Below are positions 31,801 through 44,628 of a stretch of 64,000 nucleotides of DNA, piece after piece. Position numbers and translations under genes: made by a program. The stretch comes from Ophioceras dolichostomum (lineage: Eukaryota > Ascomycota > Sordariomycetes > Magnaporthales > Ophioceraceae), in NCBI GenBank assembly GCA_003049485.1, contig PYST01000075.1:62001-126000 (forward strand), given 5' to 3'. The stretch's first letter is position 1. Each line of letters begins with the position of its first letter. The notes below the pieces were generated by a model. The model did no database searches and was not told where the DNA came from. It saw nothing but the letters and a program-made list of their open reading frames with translations.

Positions 31801-33882
31801 TCAGCGAATCACGCCCCAGTCAGAAAGCCGACCCCCACCATCGCCATCCTCGCGCGCGCCGGGCCGGCGACCAAAGACGTTCCAGAACCTCAGGGTCTCG
31901 TCGCCCGCACCCGTCACCACCACGCGGCCGTCCGGGCTCATAGCCAGGTACAGCACACGATAGGTGTGGCCGGTGAGGCTGGCGACCTGGGTCATAGACG
32001 GGTACTTCCAGACCACGATCTGGTTCTGCGAGTAGCCATGGGTCGACACGATCTCGTTGGAGTTCTTTGACCACGCGAGGTTGCAGACCTGGCTACCCGT
32101 GTCGACCTCGTTGATGACGGTGCCCCGCAGCGTGTCGTGGAAGATGATCCGCCGGTCGGCGGTACCACCGCCCGACGCAAGAAGCCCCCGCTGGTGCGGC
32201 GACCAGGCGATGGCCTTCACGGCGGCCGTGTGATCCGAGAACTTCCACAGCGGCGTGTCCGACAGCTTGTCCCACACCATCAGCTTGTTGTCGTTGCCGC
32301 CGCTCGCCAGCTGCCCGTCCTCGCAGTTCCATTTCAGCCCGCAGACCTCCTGCTTGTGGCCTACTAGCTTGCGGGTCCACTGGTCTGGCGCACGAACGTC
32401 GCGGTGGTAGATCATCCGGTCACGCGAGCCAGACGTCAGGATGTGCGTATTCCAGGCCAGCGAGCCAACCCTGGCGGTGTGTCCGGTCATTGTCCTCAAC
32501 CGCCGGCTCCGCTCCGCATCCCAAATCTGCACCAAGCCCTTCCCCGTACCGATGGCGAGGTGCGTGCCCTTCTGGATCCATGACACGCTCGTCACAGTGT
32601 CGTCTTCCAACGTGCACAACTTGTTGACGCGGCTAGTCTGCGCGTTCCACATGTACACGCTGGATCCCAACCCGACTCCTAGCACATTCGCGCTGCCCCA
32701 GTCGACCAGGTTGAGGTAGAAATCGTCCGCGAGCTCGGGCGCATCCAGCACCTTGTACGGAACTTTGCTGACGGCTCGGGGTTGGCGCCGGGGGCTCAGC
32801 AACAGCTGTTGGCTGCCAAAGCGAACGGGGGACAGGCTGTAGATTTCTGATCTCGTGTCCATGTTGGGGCCATGTCGACTTTGGGGTGTTCGTGATGGGG
32901 TTGGGTGCCCAGCAATATTGCTGTGATGACGCGGAGACATGTAGGAGAAAAGGTTCTTGTGCGGAGTGGACGGGGTCAAGGTGGCTGGTAGAGATGGTGG
33001 GGGGTTGTAGGGAGGAGTCTGAGACCTCGTCCCGTCAATGACATTCGAACTCCTGGACGACCCGGGTAGGGTGTGGTCTGGTGAGAGGGTTGGTGGGGTC
33101 GATTGTGGGATTGTTTGCTCGAAGAGTTCTGCGCGAAGCAATGTTGAGAATGTGCGGTTCGCTTCCTCCGCTAGATAGAACAGCGTTGGGTTAGACCATT
33201 GACCAGGAGGCTACTAAGAGGCTGATGCTGATGCTGATGACAGACCGAGAAAACTGGAGCGAAGGGGGTGTAATTGGTACATCAGGGGAGAGCGACCAGG
33301 GTTCTTACTCCTTTGGTAGTGAAGCTCGCCATGAGGTATACGCTTCTTTTGCTTTGATGGGGTCGCTGGCGAGCCATCCTCGTGTAGTAGACTAAAGCTC
33401 GCCTGCAAATCTTGGCCCGACCTCGTGGGAATAAACCTGAGTGGGAGAGTGATGAATGTCAGCATTGTTCGTGCCAGCGACCCGAAGGCGGCAGCGGCGG
33501 CAAACTTGAGATGAACCAACCTGTCTCCATTAATTCGCTGCCGCTTCCTATGCGGGCTCCCGCCTGGGGTGGTTTCCCGTTGTTGCCGGCTCCCCAATTC
33601 CCTCCTCAGCGCCTGATTCACGGCATCCGCATCCAAAATGCTTTCCTTCCCAACGTCGCTCGTTCGCAAGCTATGCCGTGAGCTCCTAGAGCCATGTGAA
33701 TCAAGCTGGTGATGCCTTGCTTCTAAGCGGGAGCGCTCGGAGGCCGGAGGGGGCGTCGCAGTGCGGGCAGGTGTCGCCACTGCGGGACTGATGGAGTCCT
33801 GGACAGGGCGCTTCGCCGACGTCAAGCCGCCGTTGCCGGCGATAATTTCTGCGTTGATGCCCATGTTCACGGCTGAGGGCAT
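31801..33882 (-). CDS. CDH1: Cdh1/Hct1 (Fizzy-related) activator of the anaphase-promoting complex
   Basis: Three exons (low to high): 31801..33170, 33309..33436 and 33521..33882, giving 619 residues. The C-box D-R-F-I-P-T-R (residues 120–126) is split by the first intron after the first two bases of the Arg codon. Next come H-G-E-L-H-Y-Q-R-T-E-E-A-N-R-T-F, the S-P-R-R ... Y-K-V-L-D-A-P region, a seven-bladed WD40 propeller (about 280–600) and the C-terminal Ile-Arg tail that docks on APC/C. The Cdh1-like N-terminal region distinguishes it from Cdc20. It targets B-type cyclins and other substrates for degradation in late mitosis and G1. The start is the first ATG in the frame (33882); a second Met follows at 33864. 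Confidence 0.93.
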
Positions 33883-36041
33883 TCGCCGATGAGAGAGGCC
33901 CGAAGGCAATTGCGGCGAGATGTCAGAGAGACTGCTGCGGCGTCGCCGGTGATTGATGAAGTGAAGGCGGCGATGGCGTTCGAGGTTTCCACAACGGGCA
34001 CTGTAGGAGCGTGCGGATTCGGCGTTTGCGAATAGCGCCTTAGCATAGGTAGAGGAAAGAGAAAGAGGCGGCTCGACGGTCGGTCGGTCGGTTCTCGAAA
34101 CGACGTCGTCCGGGCGCTCGCAGGCAAATTCTCTGTCGTGTCTCCGTGCCCTCTTTCTCCGTTCTCTCGACAAGAGTCTCAGACCAGCTTATCGCATACT
34201 CTCGATTCCGTCGCTGGCGTCTGAGTTGGCAAATCCCAGCGGCCGAAAGGGGGTGGCAAGCGTTCGAAGTTCGTGTCGATGTCTAGAAATGCGTGTCGAA
34301 AAATGAGCGTAGATGGGCCGCTTCGTTCACGGTTTGCAGCTATCGATGCTGGACGTTCAAGGTGGAAGTGCAGAGATCAACATGGGCGGATGGTATTGAT
34401 GGGTTGAGGTTCAGTCGGGGTTGGGGAGCTGGGATTCGCGCTAAGGCGGGAGACCTGGAGGCGGATTGGCTGAATCCGGGTTAGCGCCCCTCTTTTTGGC
34501 TCGTCGCCGTTGCTTGCCCGTTGCCCACCTACCGCAAGAGAGCACTGCTTCAATTCATCAATCATCAATACGCTCACAATTGAGTCGAGTTATCGAGTCG
34601 GGCTTTTCGCTGGGTTCCTGTCATTGTTTGATGAACAAAATTTACAACATTGAACAGGCTCAATACTGCTTTTTGGAACAAGGCTCAATTCCCATAACTA
34701 CTTTCTACCGGTGCATCTCCTTTGATTTCTTTCTGGGAGTCATTTGCTTCATTTCTTTCACTGGGTTCATACGGAACAGAGGGAGGAGGTTGGGCAAATG
34801 TGCAATGGGTCGACGCTCGCGGTCCAGGCGGTATGGAGAGCTCCACCAAGTCGCTTCGTGCTTTTGAAGCGCCATGGCCAATTGACAATGTTTTCAATTT
34901 TCCCTGGTCAGAGTCCAGAGGGTCTCATTACGGGATCCGGCGCGCTTTATGAAGACTCGCAGGCAAAAACAACGCCTTCCCAGGGATGAGGGATGAGGGT
35001 GCGAGGCAACTGGAGAGAGTAGAGGCGCGGTCCAAGATCAAAACAAAGCCCCATATTGATGAGCTGGACAGGTGTTTTCGCCTATTCGCGCAGCTCGGGC
35101 AGCGGTTGACCGCCAGGTGTGGCGGGCCGTGAGAGGGCCACCGGTCTGTTGAGACTGCAGGGCCTCAGGCCGAACCAGGAATGTGGTCAGCGGCGACGAA
35201 GGTCACTGGCCCGTCGCGCTGCTCTGTTTTCGTTGTCGTGCTTTTCGCAATTCTCCTCGTGCAGAAAGGGGCGGGAGGGGCTCTGTTTATTTTGTTTTGG
35301 AAGACCGCCCAAGCCTGGGGGATCTGCGGCTTTTCGAATCTCACGGTGTCGACGCGTCCGACTGGCTAGCGTCGCGGTGGGAAAACAACATTGTGTCAGG
35401 GGTTCATGACAGGGGAGGCATTCCACGCCGCGCCATGATTGGCCCAGGCGTTATGCGACCCGACTGTTGGCCTTCTGCGCGCTTCCCGAAGCATTTGTTT
35501 TCGCGAACCACTTTAAGCCAAGGCCACCCTTGTGCATCAGTCGGACGTTTCGGCTTGAATACCGAGGTACCCTCTATCTTTGTGTACCACAAAAGACGGG
35601 AGAACCGCCAGGGTCTATTCCGCATGAACAAAATCCCGTCTTGCTCAGCTGGATATGATGAGATTTATGCCACGTGCCAGTCATGTGTGTTCCAAAGCTG
35701 GATTGAAGGAAGACAGGAATGGCAAGCAACTCCAGCACTGATGCCCGAGAATCGATGCAGACTCTCCCCCGAGAATCGACATTCTGCCGAAGACGGAAGG
35801 CACGATCACTACCTGCCTTGCCTGTAGTGAGGATCACCTCACCTATGAAGCATTCCTATTCATGGAAGGAGCACTCTTCGGGGAAGGCAAGTGCCATAAC
35901 TCCCAACATGAGGTCGACCTCGATTTTTACGATCGAGTAGTGCCTCCTATTAATTCCACGACCAGCCGGACATCCAACGCGGAACGCATGCCTCCAATCG
36001 CCTGAGCGAGTGCTCGGAAGCACTCGGACGCTCTCCAGCCC
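33883..36041. other. Divergent intergenic region, no gene supported
   Basis: 2.2 kb between CDH1 (−) and the 693-residue gene (+). Open frames at 35183–35827 (+) and 35574–35837 (−) lack recognisable domains. Both promoters should lie here. Confidence 0.45.
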
Positions 36042-38175
36042 ATGAACTGGACAGAGGGCAATCTTGCCCGCCATTCCCGTCGTCGGCGCGGGAAAGACCT
36101 TGCTGCTCGCCAGAAGGAGCACTTCGCCAAAGTAAGATCTGGAGAGTTGAACTACGACAGGCCCCAGCACGGAACTCAAATTCGCATTCCCCCTCACATC
36201 CTGGAATATGAAGCGCAAAAAGCTGTCTCTCTTGGCGGGAAGGGAGGCCAGGTCCAGGACGCTCGAGCCACCGTCGGCCATAACCACGTTCAGAACGCTA
36301 CGGTTGCCGGGAGAGGCCATTCGCGTGGCCCGTCTGCCCGGCCGGATGCTGCCAGCGACCGGGCCTCCGAGATGAGGCGGAAGCTGTTGATGATGCCGGA
36401 TTGGACAGCGGTCGGCCTGCAAAAGCCCCTTCGTATAAACTCCTTGCGCGCCCGGGCGACGCGTGTTCGTGGACGCCAGCCCCTCAGAGAAGAGTCTCCA
36501 CCCAAGTTCCAAAATGTTGGAGGTACTGGGCATGATATTTGGTTGGCGAGGAAGCAAGCCCGTTCTGGACCCGAAGCCAGACGTGACGACATTAGGGTCA
36601 GGATCGGGAGCCAAGAGATGAAATTTGGGGCAAGTTCGAACACGAGCCGGCACTATCTCTCAGACCGTCGTGCCGCTGTTTCCGACGATCGCAGGGCCCC
36701 GACTCGCAGCCGTTATTTTCATTCTTCCAGTTCCCGTGAGTACACTAGCGCATGAGGCTGAGAGAATGTATTGCTAACATTGACCAGCACGAAGCCAACA
36801 ATCCTCGCGACCGGTAGAGACTAGTTCGGGCGCTCCTGAGAGTTCATCTTCTCTGTCCCATATCTTCCAGCCCACTCCTCGTCGACCACACCGTTCTGTT
36901 GCACCGCTGCTCAGATCCCAGTCATTCGATTCCGAGATTGGGCACAGTACCTTAGCCCAAGTTGGAGGGCGTCAACCGATTGTTTCTCCCGCACTGCGGG
37001 AAGAGAATGATAGATGGAGGACCTATGTGTGTCAATCTGACTGGAGCTGCCCCGGTGGCTCACCCGGGGCTCACGGACACCTCTCTGAGCCTAGGTTCAG
37101 CCCTAGAATAAGTCAGTTGGCTCCGTGCACTCGCACGAACAACAAGGGCCGCTGGGAGGAGACACGCGTCCCCGCCGTCGCTCATGGTGCTGCCTCCTCC
37201 GGCAACTCCCTGGGGTTCTCTCCTTCCAGGGCTGCTGCAGATGGTGATCTAGCGCCATCATCTACCGGCTCGGCGCTGCTTCAGGAACTGTACGAATTGG
37301 ACGATTTGGCTCGGAGCGAACCCTCTTTCGCAAAGTTTTCCGATAACACGGGTCCCTCCATGGAAGTCGTGGTCGGAAGCACCGTCAAAAACAGTAACAG
37401 GGAAGGGGTGGACACCGAGCAACACCAAGCAACAAAGCCTTCTGGGTTCGGCGATGATGCAGAGTGGCTGGAGTTCATTCTGTCCGATGACGGTGACCGC
37501 ACGGAAGACATTGCCCTTCACGAAGCCAAGCGAGAGGCGGCCCTTGCCCTGCAGGGCTCTGCACGAACCAAGCAGACCATGGCCGCGTGGGGGCAGGAAC
37601 ACGATTCCCAACCACCTAGCGATCTCATATCAACTGCCGATGCTTGTCTAAGCCACGACGCCACGGGCGGTTCAATATGCACGAATGGAAGATCGGATGA
37701 GGGGTTCAGTGTAACACCCTCTGGCGATCATCTAGGGTTCAAGCACACTGCAGGAGAAGGAGACCTCCAAGAGGGTATCCCCCTGACGCCAGGGAGATCC
37801 GGAGGCGCTGCCATCCCCTCCTCATCTGCTACGACCTCAATTCCCGACTCCGTGGCGGTGGAGCCTTCCAGGTCCCCTATCACGGCCGGAGAGCCTAAGG
37901 CAACCTTCAAATGTTCCGTCTCGAAGCCAGCTGTCGACAAGTTTTTGGTTCGGAAGCACTCTTCCATCCCTCCGACCATGCCACCGCCCAAACGTCAGCG
38001 TCGTGGGAGGAGGAGGGGAGGGAGAATGAACGGAGGGCCGCCTCGGGCTGGCATACGCGATATTCCAAGCCACGACAGCGACCCGATCGAAGAGTTCATG
38101 GAGGAAGACGTGGATCTGATCAGATGTCCAGAGTCGCCACCCCTGTTCGCCTCTCTCGACGTAGAGTTCGCTTAG
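36042..38175 (+). CDS. Unrecognised 693-residue, largely disordered fungal protein
   Basis: Two exons, 36042..36735 and 36788..38175; the 52-nt intron splits a Pro codon and has a TGCTAAC branch-like site. The N-terminus has a short motif, W-T-E-G-N-L-A-R-H-S-R-R-R-R-G-K, followed by R-Q-K-E-H-F-A-K, which I believe recurs at the start of uncharacterised filamentous-fungal proteins. The rest is rich in Ser, Pro, Arg and acidic stretches. Near the C-terminus there is a basic nuclear-signal-like block, K-R-Q-R-R-G-R-R-R-G-G-R, then an acidic E-E-F-M-E-E-D-V-D-L. No enzyme domain is visible. The coherent splicing and long frame support a real gene; the function is unknown, and a nuclear role is a guess. 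Confidence 0.65.
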
Positions 38176-41100
38176 AGAGATGTAACCAAATGTGCCCTAC
38201 CAGATACCTGCAGGTGGCTATAGCTTGGGAGTGAGGGTATGACTTTTGCTATCTAGGTACCTCCTAGCTTGGGGTTTTCTGGAAGTACCCAAGGTGGTCT
38301 CTCTGGACATGGCTGAGTTTGCTTTTCACGACTACCTAAGGTACCTTTGGTAGGTAGGTAGGTAGATAAGATGCCTCGAAGATGGGTGGTTCTTAGACTT
38401 CAAGATCTTGATGGCTGGCAGTATGCTTCTGACAGCTTGTGGGGTTGCAGAACTCGCGCAATATTGGGCATGCTCTCGATCCAACAATCCCCCAAAAGAC
38501 GCTCGAAACCCTACCGGAGCGGCCGCACCGCATGGCGGCATCCGAGCCTTTCCAGCTGGAGGGTTAATCACGGACCTCGATGTTCCTTACAAAGCCTTAT
38601 CGATGTCACCCACACATGTCGACGCCGTCAACTAGCAAGGGGCAGAAACAGCACAACAATCTAGCCAGACAATCGGCTGGTGGCAACGAGGAAAATAGCT
38701 TCATCGCATGCAGCCAATCTAGGCGGTATACTATTGGAGCAGCGAGTATGGACGCACAAAAAAGCCTCAATCGACAGCCACGCGCCACCTAACTAGAGCC
38801 TGGTCGAGACAGGATATAGGCAATACTTTGAGCGATTAAACCTCGCGCGGCTGCAGCACGGACCGGCAAGCCCGACCTTCGTCGGACCACACCCCGCAGA
38901 ATGTAGAGTGCAAAAGCCTCATCACACCTTTTGCCATGTGCCTAGCAAGTTGCCAGAGCCGAAGCGGCAGTCAGTAAAATGCATAACAGAAATATCAAAA
39001 CACATGCAGCTGGCCAATCAGCGAGCTGCGATATGAGAATGTTTTAAGTTGGGTCCCCCGACCGGACCTTGCAGACGACCCAGAAGTTCTTCGTCGGGGA
39101 GTGTGGCTTGACAGGTGCCAAACCGTGAGCAATGTAATAGAATTGGATATTTTTTACTTGAGTCTTTTCCCTTCTTCCCCCGGAAGAGCCCACTCACGCT
39201 TCAACGGAGCATCATTCTCCCTAACGAGCTCATGAATGTGGGATGGCAGGATGGGAATACAACCAAACATTGAGTGTGAATATGATTTCGCGGTGAAATG
39301 TTGGGGGATCTGAACAGGGGGAGTGTGCCGAGGATGAGGAGACTGGGAGGAGCGGAGACTGGGAAGTCGTGGAGATTCCCGTCTCTCTGCCGACCAGTGA
39401 GGGCATCTCCATTTCTCATTTAAGGGCGCTTCGGGTACCAGGAAATTCACGCCCTCCAAATGTCGAGAGGATTGCGGGGTCTCCCCTGAAGCTTCCAGCC
39501 GTCCAGGTCCGAGACGCGGAGGGCACGAAGAATTCCGTCTCCTTTCGCGGACGCCTGAAGAGAGCTGAGATCACTGTGCAAGGATGATGTCACCTTGGCT
39601 TCTGGCCCAGAGCAGAACCGACTCTCACAGACTTCAATGTATTTCACGTCAAGCAGCAAACGAAGAAATACCAACTTCGCCAATGACTGGGACTTGATAT
39701 CAACAGGTCAATCGCAATTCTGAGTCCTCTCATTGATGACAGCCCCAGGTAAAAGCTCCAATGACTTGATCGAGAGAAACCCCAGACATCAGCGGGAAAA
39801 GGCATCCCACCCGATTGAGGCAAGGAGGGGTTCTTCCACCCCACCAACAAATCCCTGCATCTCACGACCACCGTCGCACCAGGCCGTCTCTTAGACGACG
39901 ACCCCCAACATTTCCCTTGCGAACCCAAGAGCTGAAAGGGAAGAAGAGTCGCGGGACCAGTCGCGGACCCGATCCGCGCATATGCATGTGACGACTTGGA
40001 TAGCGGGATTATTAGTGAGTTCAGCTCAAGCTCAAGCAGTGAACAAATTCCCGCAACCTTCAGTCCCTGCCGTGTTTGCTGGTCAAGTGGCGAGTCCATT
40101 TGGGATGTGAAGCATTGAATATTAAGCTCGCTCACTACGAGATATCCACGGAATACCGCTATTTGCTTTCAGCGTGGCATGGTGGCTTCTGGGCGCGGGC
40201 AGCACCCTGTGAACACGGGCAGTGGAGATGGGTTGTGCTATTCTCGGATCGGTTATCTACATGTTGACATAATCCAAGGCCGGTCGAGGTCTCGAGCCCT
40301 CTTTGTGCCTCTGGGGCAAAACAGGAACTTGCGGCAGACCGTCCTGTTACTGTGGTTTTGCGGTAACAAATACGTAATGCAAACCAGGCGTGAAAAAACA
40401 GTAGTACAAGGGAACGAGTCCAACATCCCAGGAGAGTTGGACAAACAAAGAAGACCAGAAGAAGAGTCACGACCGGTACGACCGGTGCCATCTCACGGTC
40501 AACGGGCTGCGAAAATCGGCAGGACTTGCGCGAAGGGAACAGGCGATGAAAACTTTCCATCGCAGACCGTTCTCGTACTTGATTGAGCCTTTCTTCTTAC
40601 CGTCAGAGTGTCCTACCCTAGCCTAACTCAGAGCAGTAAGACCACCACACGCAAACCACCCACGGAGCGTCCATATCTGGCTGCACTTCGGCGACGCCTG
40701 AAAAGAAGTGCAGAACAGCACTGCACACCAATTACAAGCGGCCCCCTGCCACCCCCCACTCCCACCCACACTAGATCTAAAGACGGTGTCATTGGCCACA
40801 GTCTCCAGTCTCTCTCGCTGAAAGTCGCGGAGAAGCGAAAAGGGAAAAGATAGAGGGGGTTAAAAAAGAATATCGCAGTCGTCCATCAAGCCACACCGAC
40901 CCTTGTAGATAAGCAGGCGCAGGGAAAGCAGACCAAGCTCGCAGGCGCGGCACTGTTGGAAATTCTGGGGGCTCTGTTATCTTTCCACTAGGCCTCTCCG
41001 AGGTTCGTCCCATGGATCCCTTCGGTACCTCGACAAAGACCACGACATAAAAGGCCTCCGAAGCCCGCCCTCCCCACGCCCTCCGGCTCCTGCCACCCAT

Positions 41101-41317
41101 CCACCTTCTTTTCCTCATCCTCTCACGTCTACTTCATTCACCTCACCTCTACTCTTGCTACCTAGTCACTTATAACTGCATTTCCCATTCTGTCAGTTGC
41201 TGTATACCCCTCTGTTCAGCAAACGCAGACATAGAACAAATCTTCTAGATCAAGCAACCCCGCCAAAGCGACAGCCCACCCACCTTTTCCAAGACTACCA
41301 CCACAACAACCGCAAAA
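38176..41317. other. Long intergenic region with glutamine synthetase promoter
   Basis: 3.1 kb without a supported gene. Frames up to 163 codons (for example 39644–40135 −) match nothing known. GGTACCT and GGTA repeats occur at 38253–38367. A pyrimidine-rich stretch at about 41090–41300 fits the transcription start region of the glutamine synthetase gene. Confidence 0.5.
38334..38366. repeat. GGTACC/GGTA microsatellite
   Basis: CTAAGGTACCTTTGG is followed by tandem GGTA units; member of the non-coding GGTA motif set. Confidence 0.65.
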
Positions 41318-43644
41318 ATGGTGCGTGTCGACCACACCGAGGGATGCTCACCGAAGGACTGTCATGGTCGTTTGCATGATGCTCCGTCTTCGAGCTCAAC
41401 ATCTCAGGACGCAAGAGGCTAACCAAATTGTGACATCCAGGCGACACAAGTTTCCTACACCGCGAATGTGAGAGCCGATCCCACCCGCCCACTGCCAGTG
41501 TTATGACGTAGCAGAACACAGCACAAAACTCCGCCGCCGTTGTTGGCCCTGAATCCTGAGACTAATACGAGAGAACCGCTTCCTCTCACCAACTTCACAG
41601 CTGGAGAAGTACCTCAAGCTGCCCCAGAAGGGGTCCATCATGGCTGAGTACGTCTGGATCGACAGCGAGGGTGGTGTCCGGTCAAAGTCCCGAGTGAGTT
41701 TTACCAGCTTTTTTCTTTGCGTTACCCTTTTGTATTTCTGCCTACATTGTCAGGCGCCCCAATTCGGCGCAAGAAGGGACAGGGAGCCATGAGGGAGTAG
41801 GAGGGTAAGAATTCCATGGTAGACACGACGACCGAACCGAAACAAGCCGATCCATTTCCAACATTACCGCTGGAATACTCATGCTTGCCACCGGAGCATG
41901 GGAAGATACGACTCAGCAATTCAGCAAGAAAAAAAGGGAGCCACAAACGAGGAATTTTCGACTTGGTTTTTTTTTTTCCGAGCTCCGACTTCGCCCCTGC
42001 GGCTGGGCCTCTCCCATCCGTCCGTTTGGTGCCGCCAGCCTGCGCTGCCAAGACCGATCCCGTATCCCCCACAGCAAGGTCCACCCATGCGACATCCCGC
42101 TCCACTGCCTGCATCATCACGAGGACAGGCACGGGAGCGCGGCGAACTGGGAGCGACTATGACCTCAGCACTTGACGACGATGCTACATTCCCTCACGAC
42201 GGATTGGCAGATCATCTCTCATGGACTCCTTGATTTCTTGCTCCCACGCCTGTGGGACTCTGACCGAACCTGCTGCCCACCAGTTGCATGGTGGTCGTCT
42301 GCCAAGCGGCAGGACAGGTGCAGAACAAGATGCATTTTTTCTCTCTCTAGATTCTACTAGTTAGTCCACGAGCTAAACATGCCACAACCGCATCCAGACC
42401 CTCGAGGAGAAGCCGTACACGGCGGCGGACCTCCCGCAGTGGAACTTCGACGGCTCCTCGACCGGCCAGGCTCCCGGCGACAACTCGGACGTGTACCTGA
42501 AGCCCGTAGCCGTCTTCCCGGACCCGTTCCGCCTGGAGCCCAACATCATAGTCCTGGCCGAGTGCTGGAACAACGACGGCACCCCCAACAAGTTCAACTA
42601 CCGCGACGAGGCCGCCAAGCTGATGCTGGCCCACGCCGAGCACGAGCCCTGGTTCGGCCTGGAGCAGGAGTACACCCTGCTCGACGGCGAGGACAGGCCC
42701 TACGGCTGGCCCAAGAACGGCTTCCCCGCCCCGCAGGGTCCTTACTACTGCGGTGTGGGCACCGGCAAGGTCGTGCAGAGGGATATCGTGGAGGCGCATT
42801 ACAAGGCGTGCTTGTATGCTGGTATTAAGATCTCCGGCACCAATGCCGAGGTCATGCCTGCTCAGTGGGAGTTCCAAGTCGGCCCTTGCCTCGGTATCGA
42901 GAGTACGTGTGCACCACTACCCCAGCAGCAGCTCAGACAGAACAGTCCCTATTCCTCCTCCTTATCCCCTTCCAACACCCCTGAGTCCTCCATAATCATT
43001 CTCAACAGCAGCAGCACCCAGCTAACCCTTTTCGTTCTTTTCTCACTAAACAGTGGGTGACCACCTCTGGATCGCCCGCTTCATGCTGCACCGCGTTGCG
43101 GAGGAGTTCGGCGCCAAGGTGTCCTTCGACCCGAAGCCGATCCCGGGCGACTGGAACGGCGCGGGCCTGCACTCCAACTTCTCGACCAAGGAGATGCGCG
43201 TCGAGGGCGGGATGGAGCACATCGAGGCCGCCATCAAGAAGCTGGGCCTGCGCCACCAGGAGCACATCGCGGTCTACGGCGAAGGGAACGAGAAGCGCCT
43301 GACGGGCCGCCACGAGACGGGCGCCATCGACCAGTTCACGTACGGCGTGGCCAACCGCGGCGCGTCGATCCGCATCCCGCGCGAGTGCGCCGCTAAGGGC
43401 TATGGGTACTTTGAGGATCGGAGGCCGGCTTCGAATGCGGATCCTTACCAGGTTAGTTTTGCTTTGCTTCCCTTCTTTCGGCTTCTTTGCTTGCTTGCTT
43501 GCCTGCCTGAGTACCTGTCATGGGCTCGTCTCGGGTTTCAAAACCAACCTCTTTTTGTCGAACGAAGACGACTGACACAGTGCTTTACTACCCTCACAAT
43601 AGATCACCGGCATCATCATGGAGAGCGTGTTCGGCCCCATCTAA
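41318..43644 (+). CDS. Glutamine synthetase
   Basis: Six coding exons: 41318..41320, 41441..41467, 41601..41693, 42398..42902, 43054..43451 and 43603..43644, giving 355 residues, the normal eukaryotic GS length. The first coding exon is the ATG alone. The beta-grasp domain has W-N-F-D-G-S-S-T-G-Q and the catalytic domain has E-C-W, the metal ligands in E-Q-E-Y-T, N-A-E-V-M-P-A-Q-W-E-F-Q, N-G-A-G-L-H-S-N-F-S-T and N-R-G-A-S-I-R-I-P-R. The end is E-S-V-F-G-P-I. It makes glutamine from glutamate, ammonia and ATP in the cytosol. The third intron is 704 nt, long for this genome. Confidence 0.97.
41694..42397 (+). other. Long (704 nt) third intron of glutamine synthetase
   Basis: GTGAGT at 41694 to CATCCAG ending at 42397. 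It lies after K-S-R and before T-L-E-E-K-P-Y. Open frames inside are not conserved in appearance. It may hold regulatory elements; nothing specific is seen. Confidence 0.8.
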
Positions 43645-44628
43645 GTCGACGTCGCTGACCATGGTGGAGGTGGCGGTGTGGGCATGATGCATTGCGCAAA
43701 GCGGGAAATTTTTGGCTAGTATCTTTAGGCGGGTGCAAGCTATACCAAGGGTTATTTATCTATGTGACTTGAGACGGATGACAATCGTTTTTTGATGGAT
43801 CATGGGCCTCTCTTTTTATATCTTATTCTATCTACCGATTTCCTCAATCAACTCTGACCTACCTACCTACCTATTACTCTGAAATGAACGTTACGATGCT
43901 GCGTGTTGCTATTGTGAGTGCTGTGGTTAAGGAGGTCCCACTTGTCTTTCCTGTCCACGAGATTGCTTGCTTGCTGAAGGAGCACAGTTTCCGTAGATTG
44001 CTGCTGCTTTTTTAGATTAGCAGAGAGAGAAGACATGGAGACCATCAATTCTGGTACGTTGGGTGAATCGAACCTGGACAAGAAAGGAGAGAGAGAAAAT
44101 GTGATATGTTAGGTTCAATACAGGTTTCCCTCCTGCGTACGAATAGGTAATTGGGAGTATTTGTCTATCGCCTTTTCCCTGATTCATTGCTGATGCCAAA
44201 GAATGGCCCATCTGTGTCAATATTTCCTTGAGGACTGCCTGCCAACTGGCGTGTCCGCCCTCGCTAGAGTCGTTGAGTGCTCTCAAAGCCCCCCGTTTTT
44301 GATTCCGAATTCCCGATTGGATCGGCCATCCCTTTGCGGCCGATCTCGCGTGTCCTGCCTTGGGTTTATATATAACCCTGCCTAGTGCCCAAACATCATT
44401 GCCCCTTTTCCACGGCTAACCTAGCCTGCCTGGAGAGGCTGGCAACGTGCTGTTTCTCAGCGCCCTGTTCGTATGCGTCCACGCCCTAACTGAAAGAAGG
44501 AAAAACACATCTCCTACCGAAAGACCAAACCCAAGGGCAAGGCCAACGAGACTGCCTACTTACGGTACCTAGGTAGGTAGGTAGGTAGGTGCAAAAACGA
44601 AGCAACAATAACAGACTAGGTAGGTTAG
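43645..44628. other. Convergent intergenic region
   Basis: Between the 3' ends of glutamine synthetase (+) and the F-box-like gene (−). It contains CTAC units at about 43858–43873, a near-palindrome GGGTTTATATATAACCC at about 44363, and a GGTACCTAGGTA plus GGTA run at 44564–44590. No gene recognised. Confidence 0.6.
44564..44590. repeat. GGTACCTAGGTA plus (GGTA)n repeat
   Basis: Longest member of the GGTA motif set in the window, about 40 bp past the stop codon of the − strand F-box-like gene. Confidence 0.7.

Noticed and set aside
35183..35827. 214-codon + strand frame between CDH1 and the 693-residue gene
   Set aside because: It opens with GTG rather than ATG, shows no domain, and has no splice context linking it to the next gene.
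39644..40135. 163-codon − strand frame in the long intergenic region
   Set aside because: Composition looks random and no family is recognised.
44050..44080. Sequence resembling a tRNA T-loop on the − strand (GGTTCGATTC)
   Set aside because: The flanking bases do not pair into a T-stem or acceptor stem, and no D- or anticodon arm is present.
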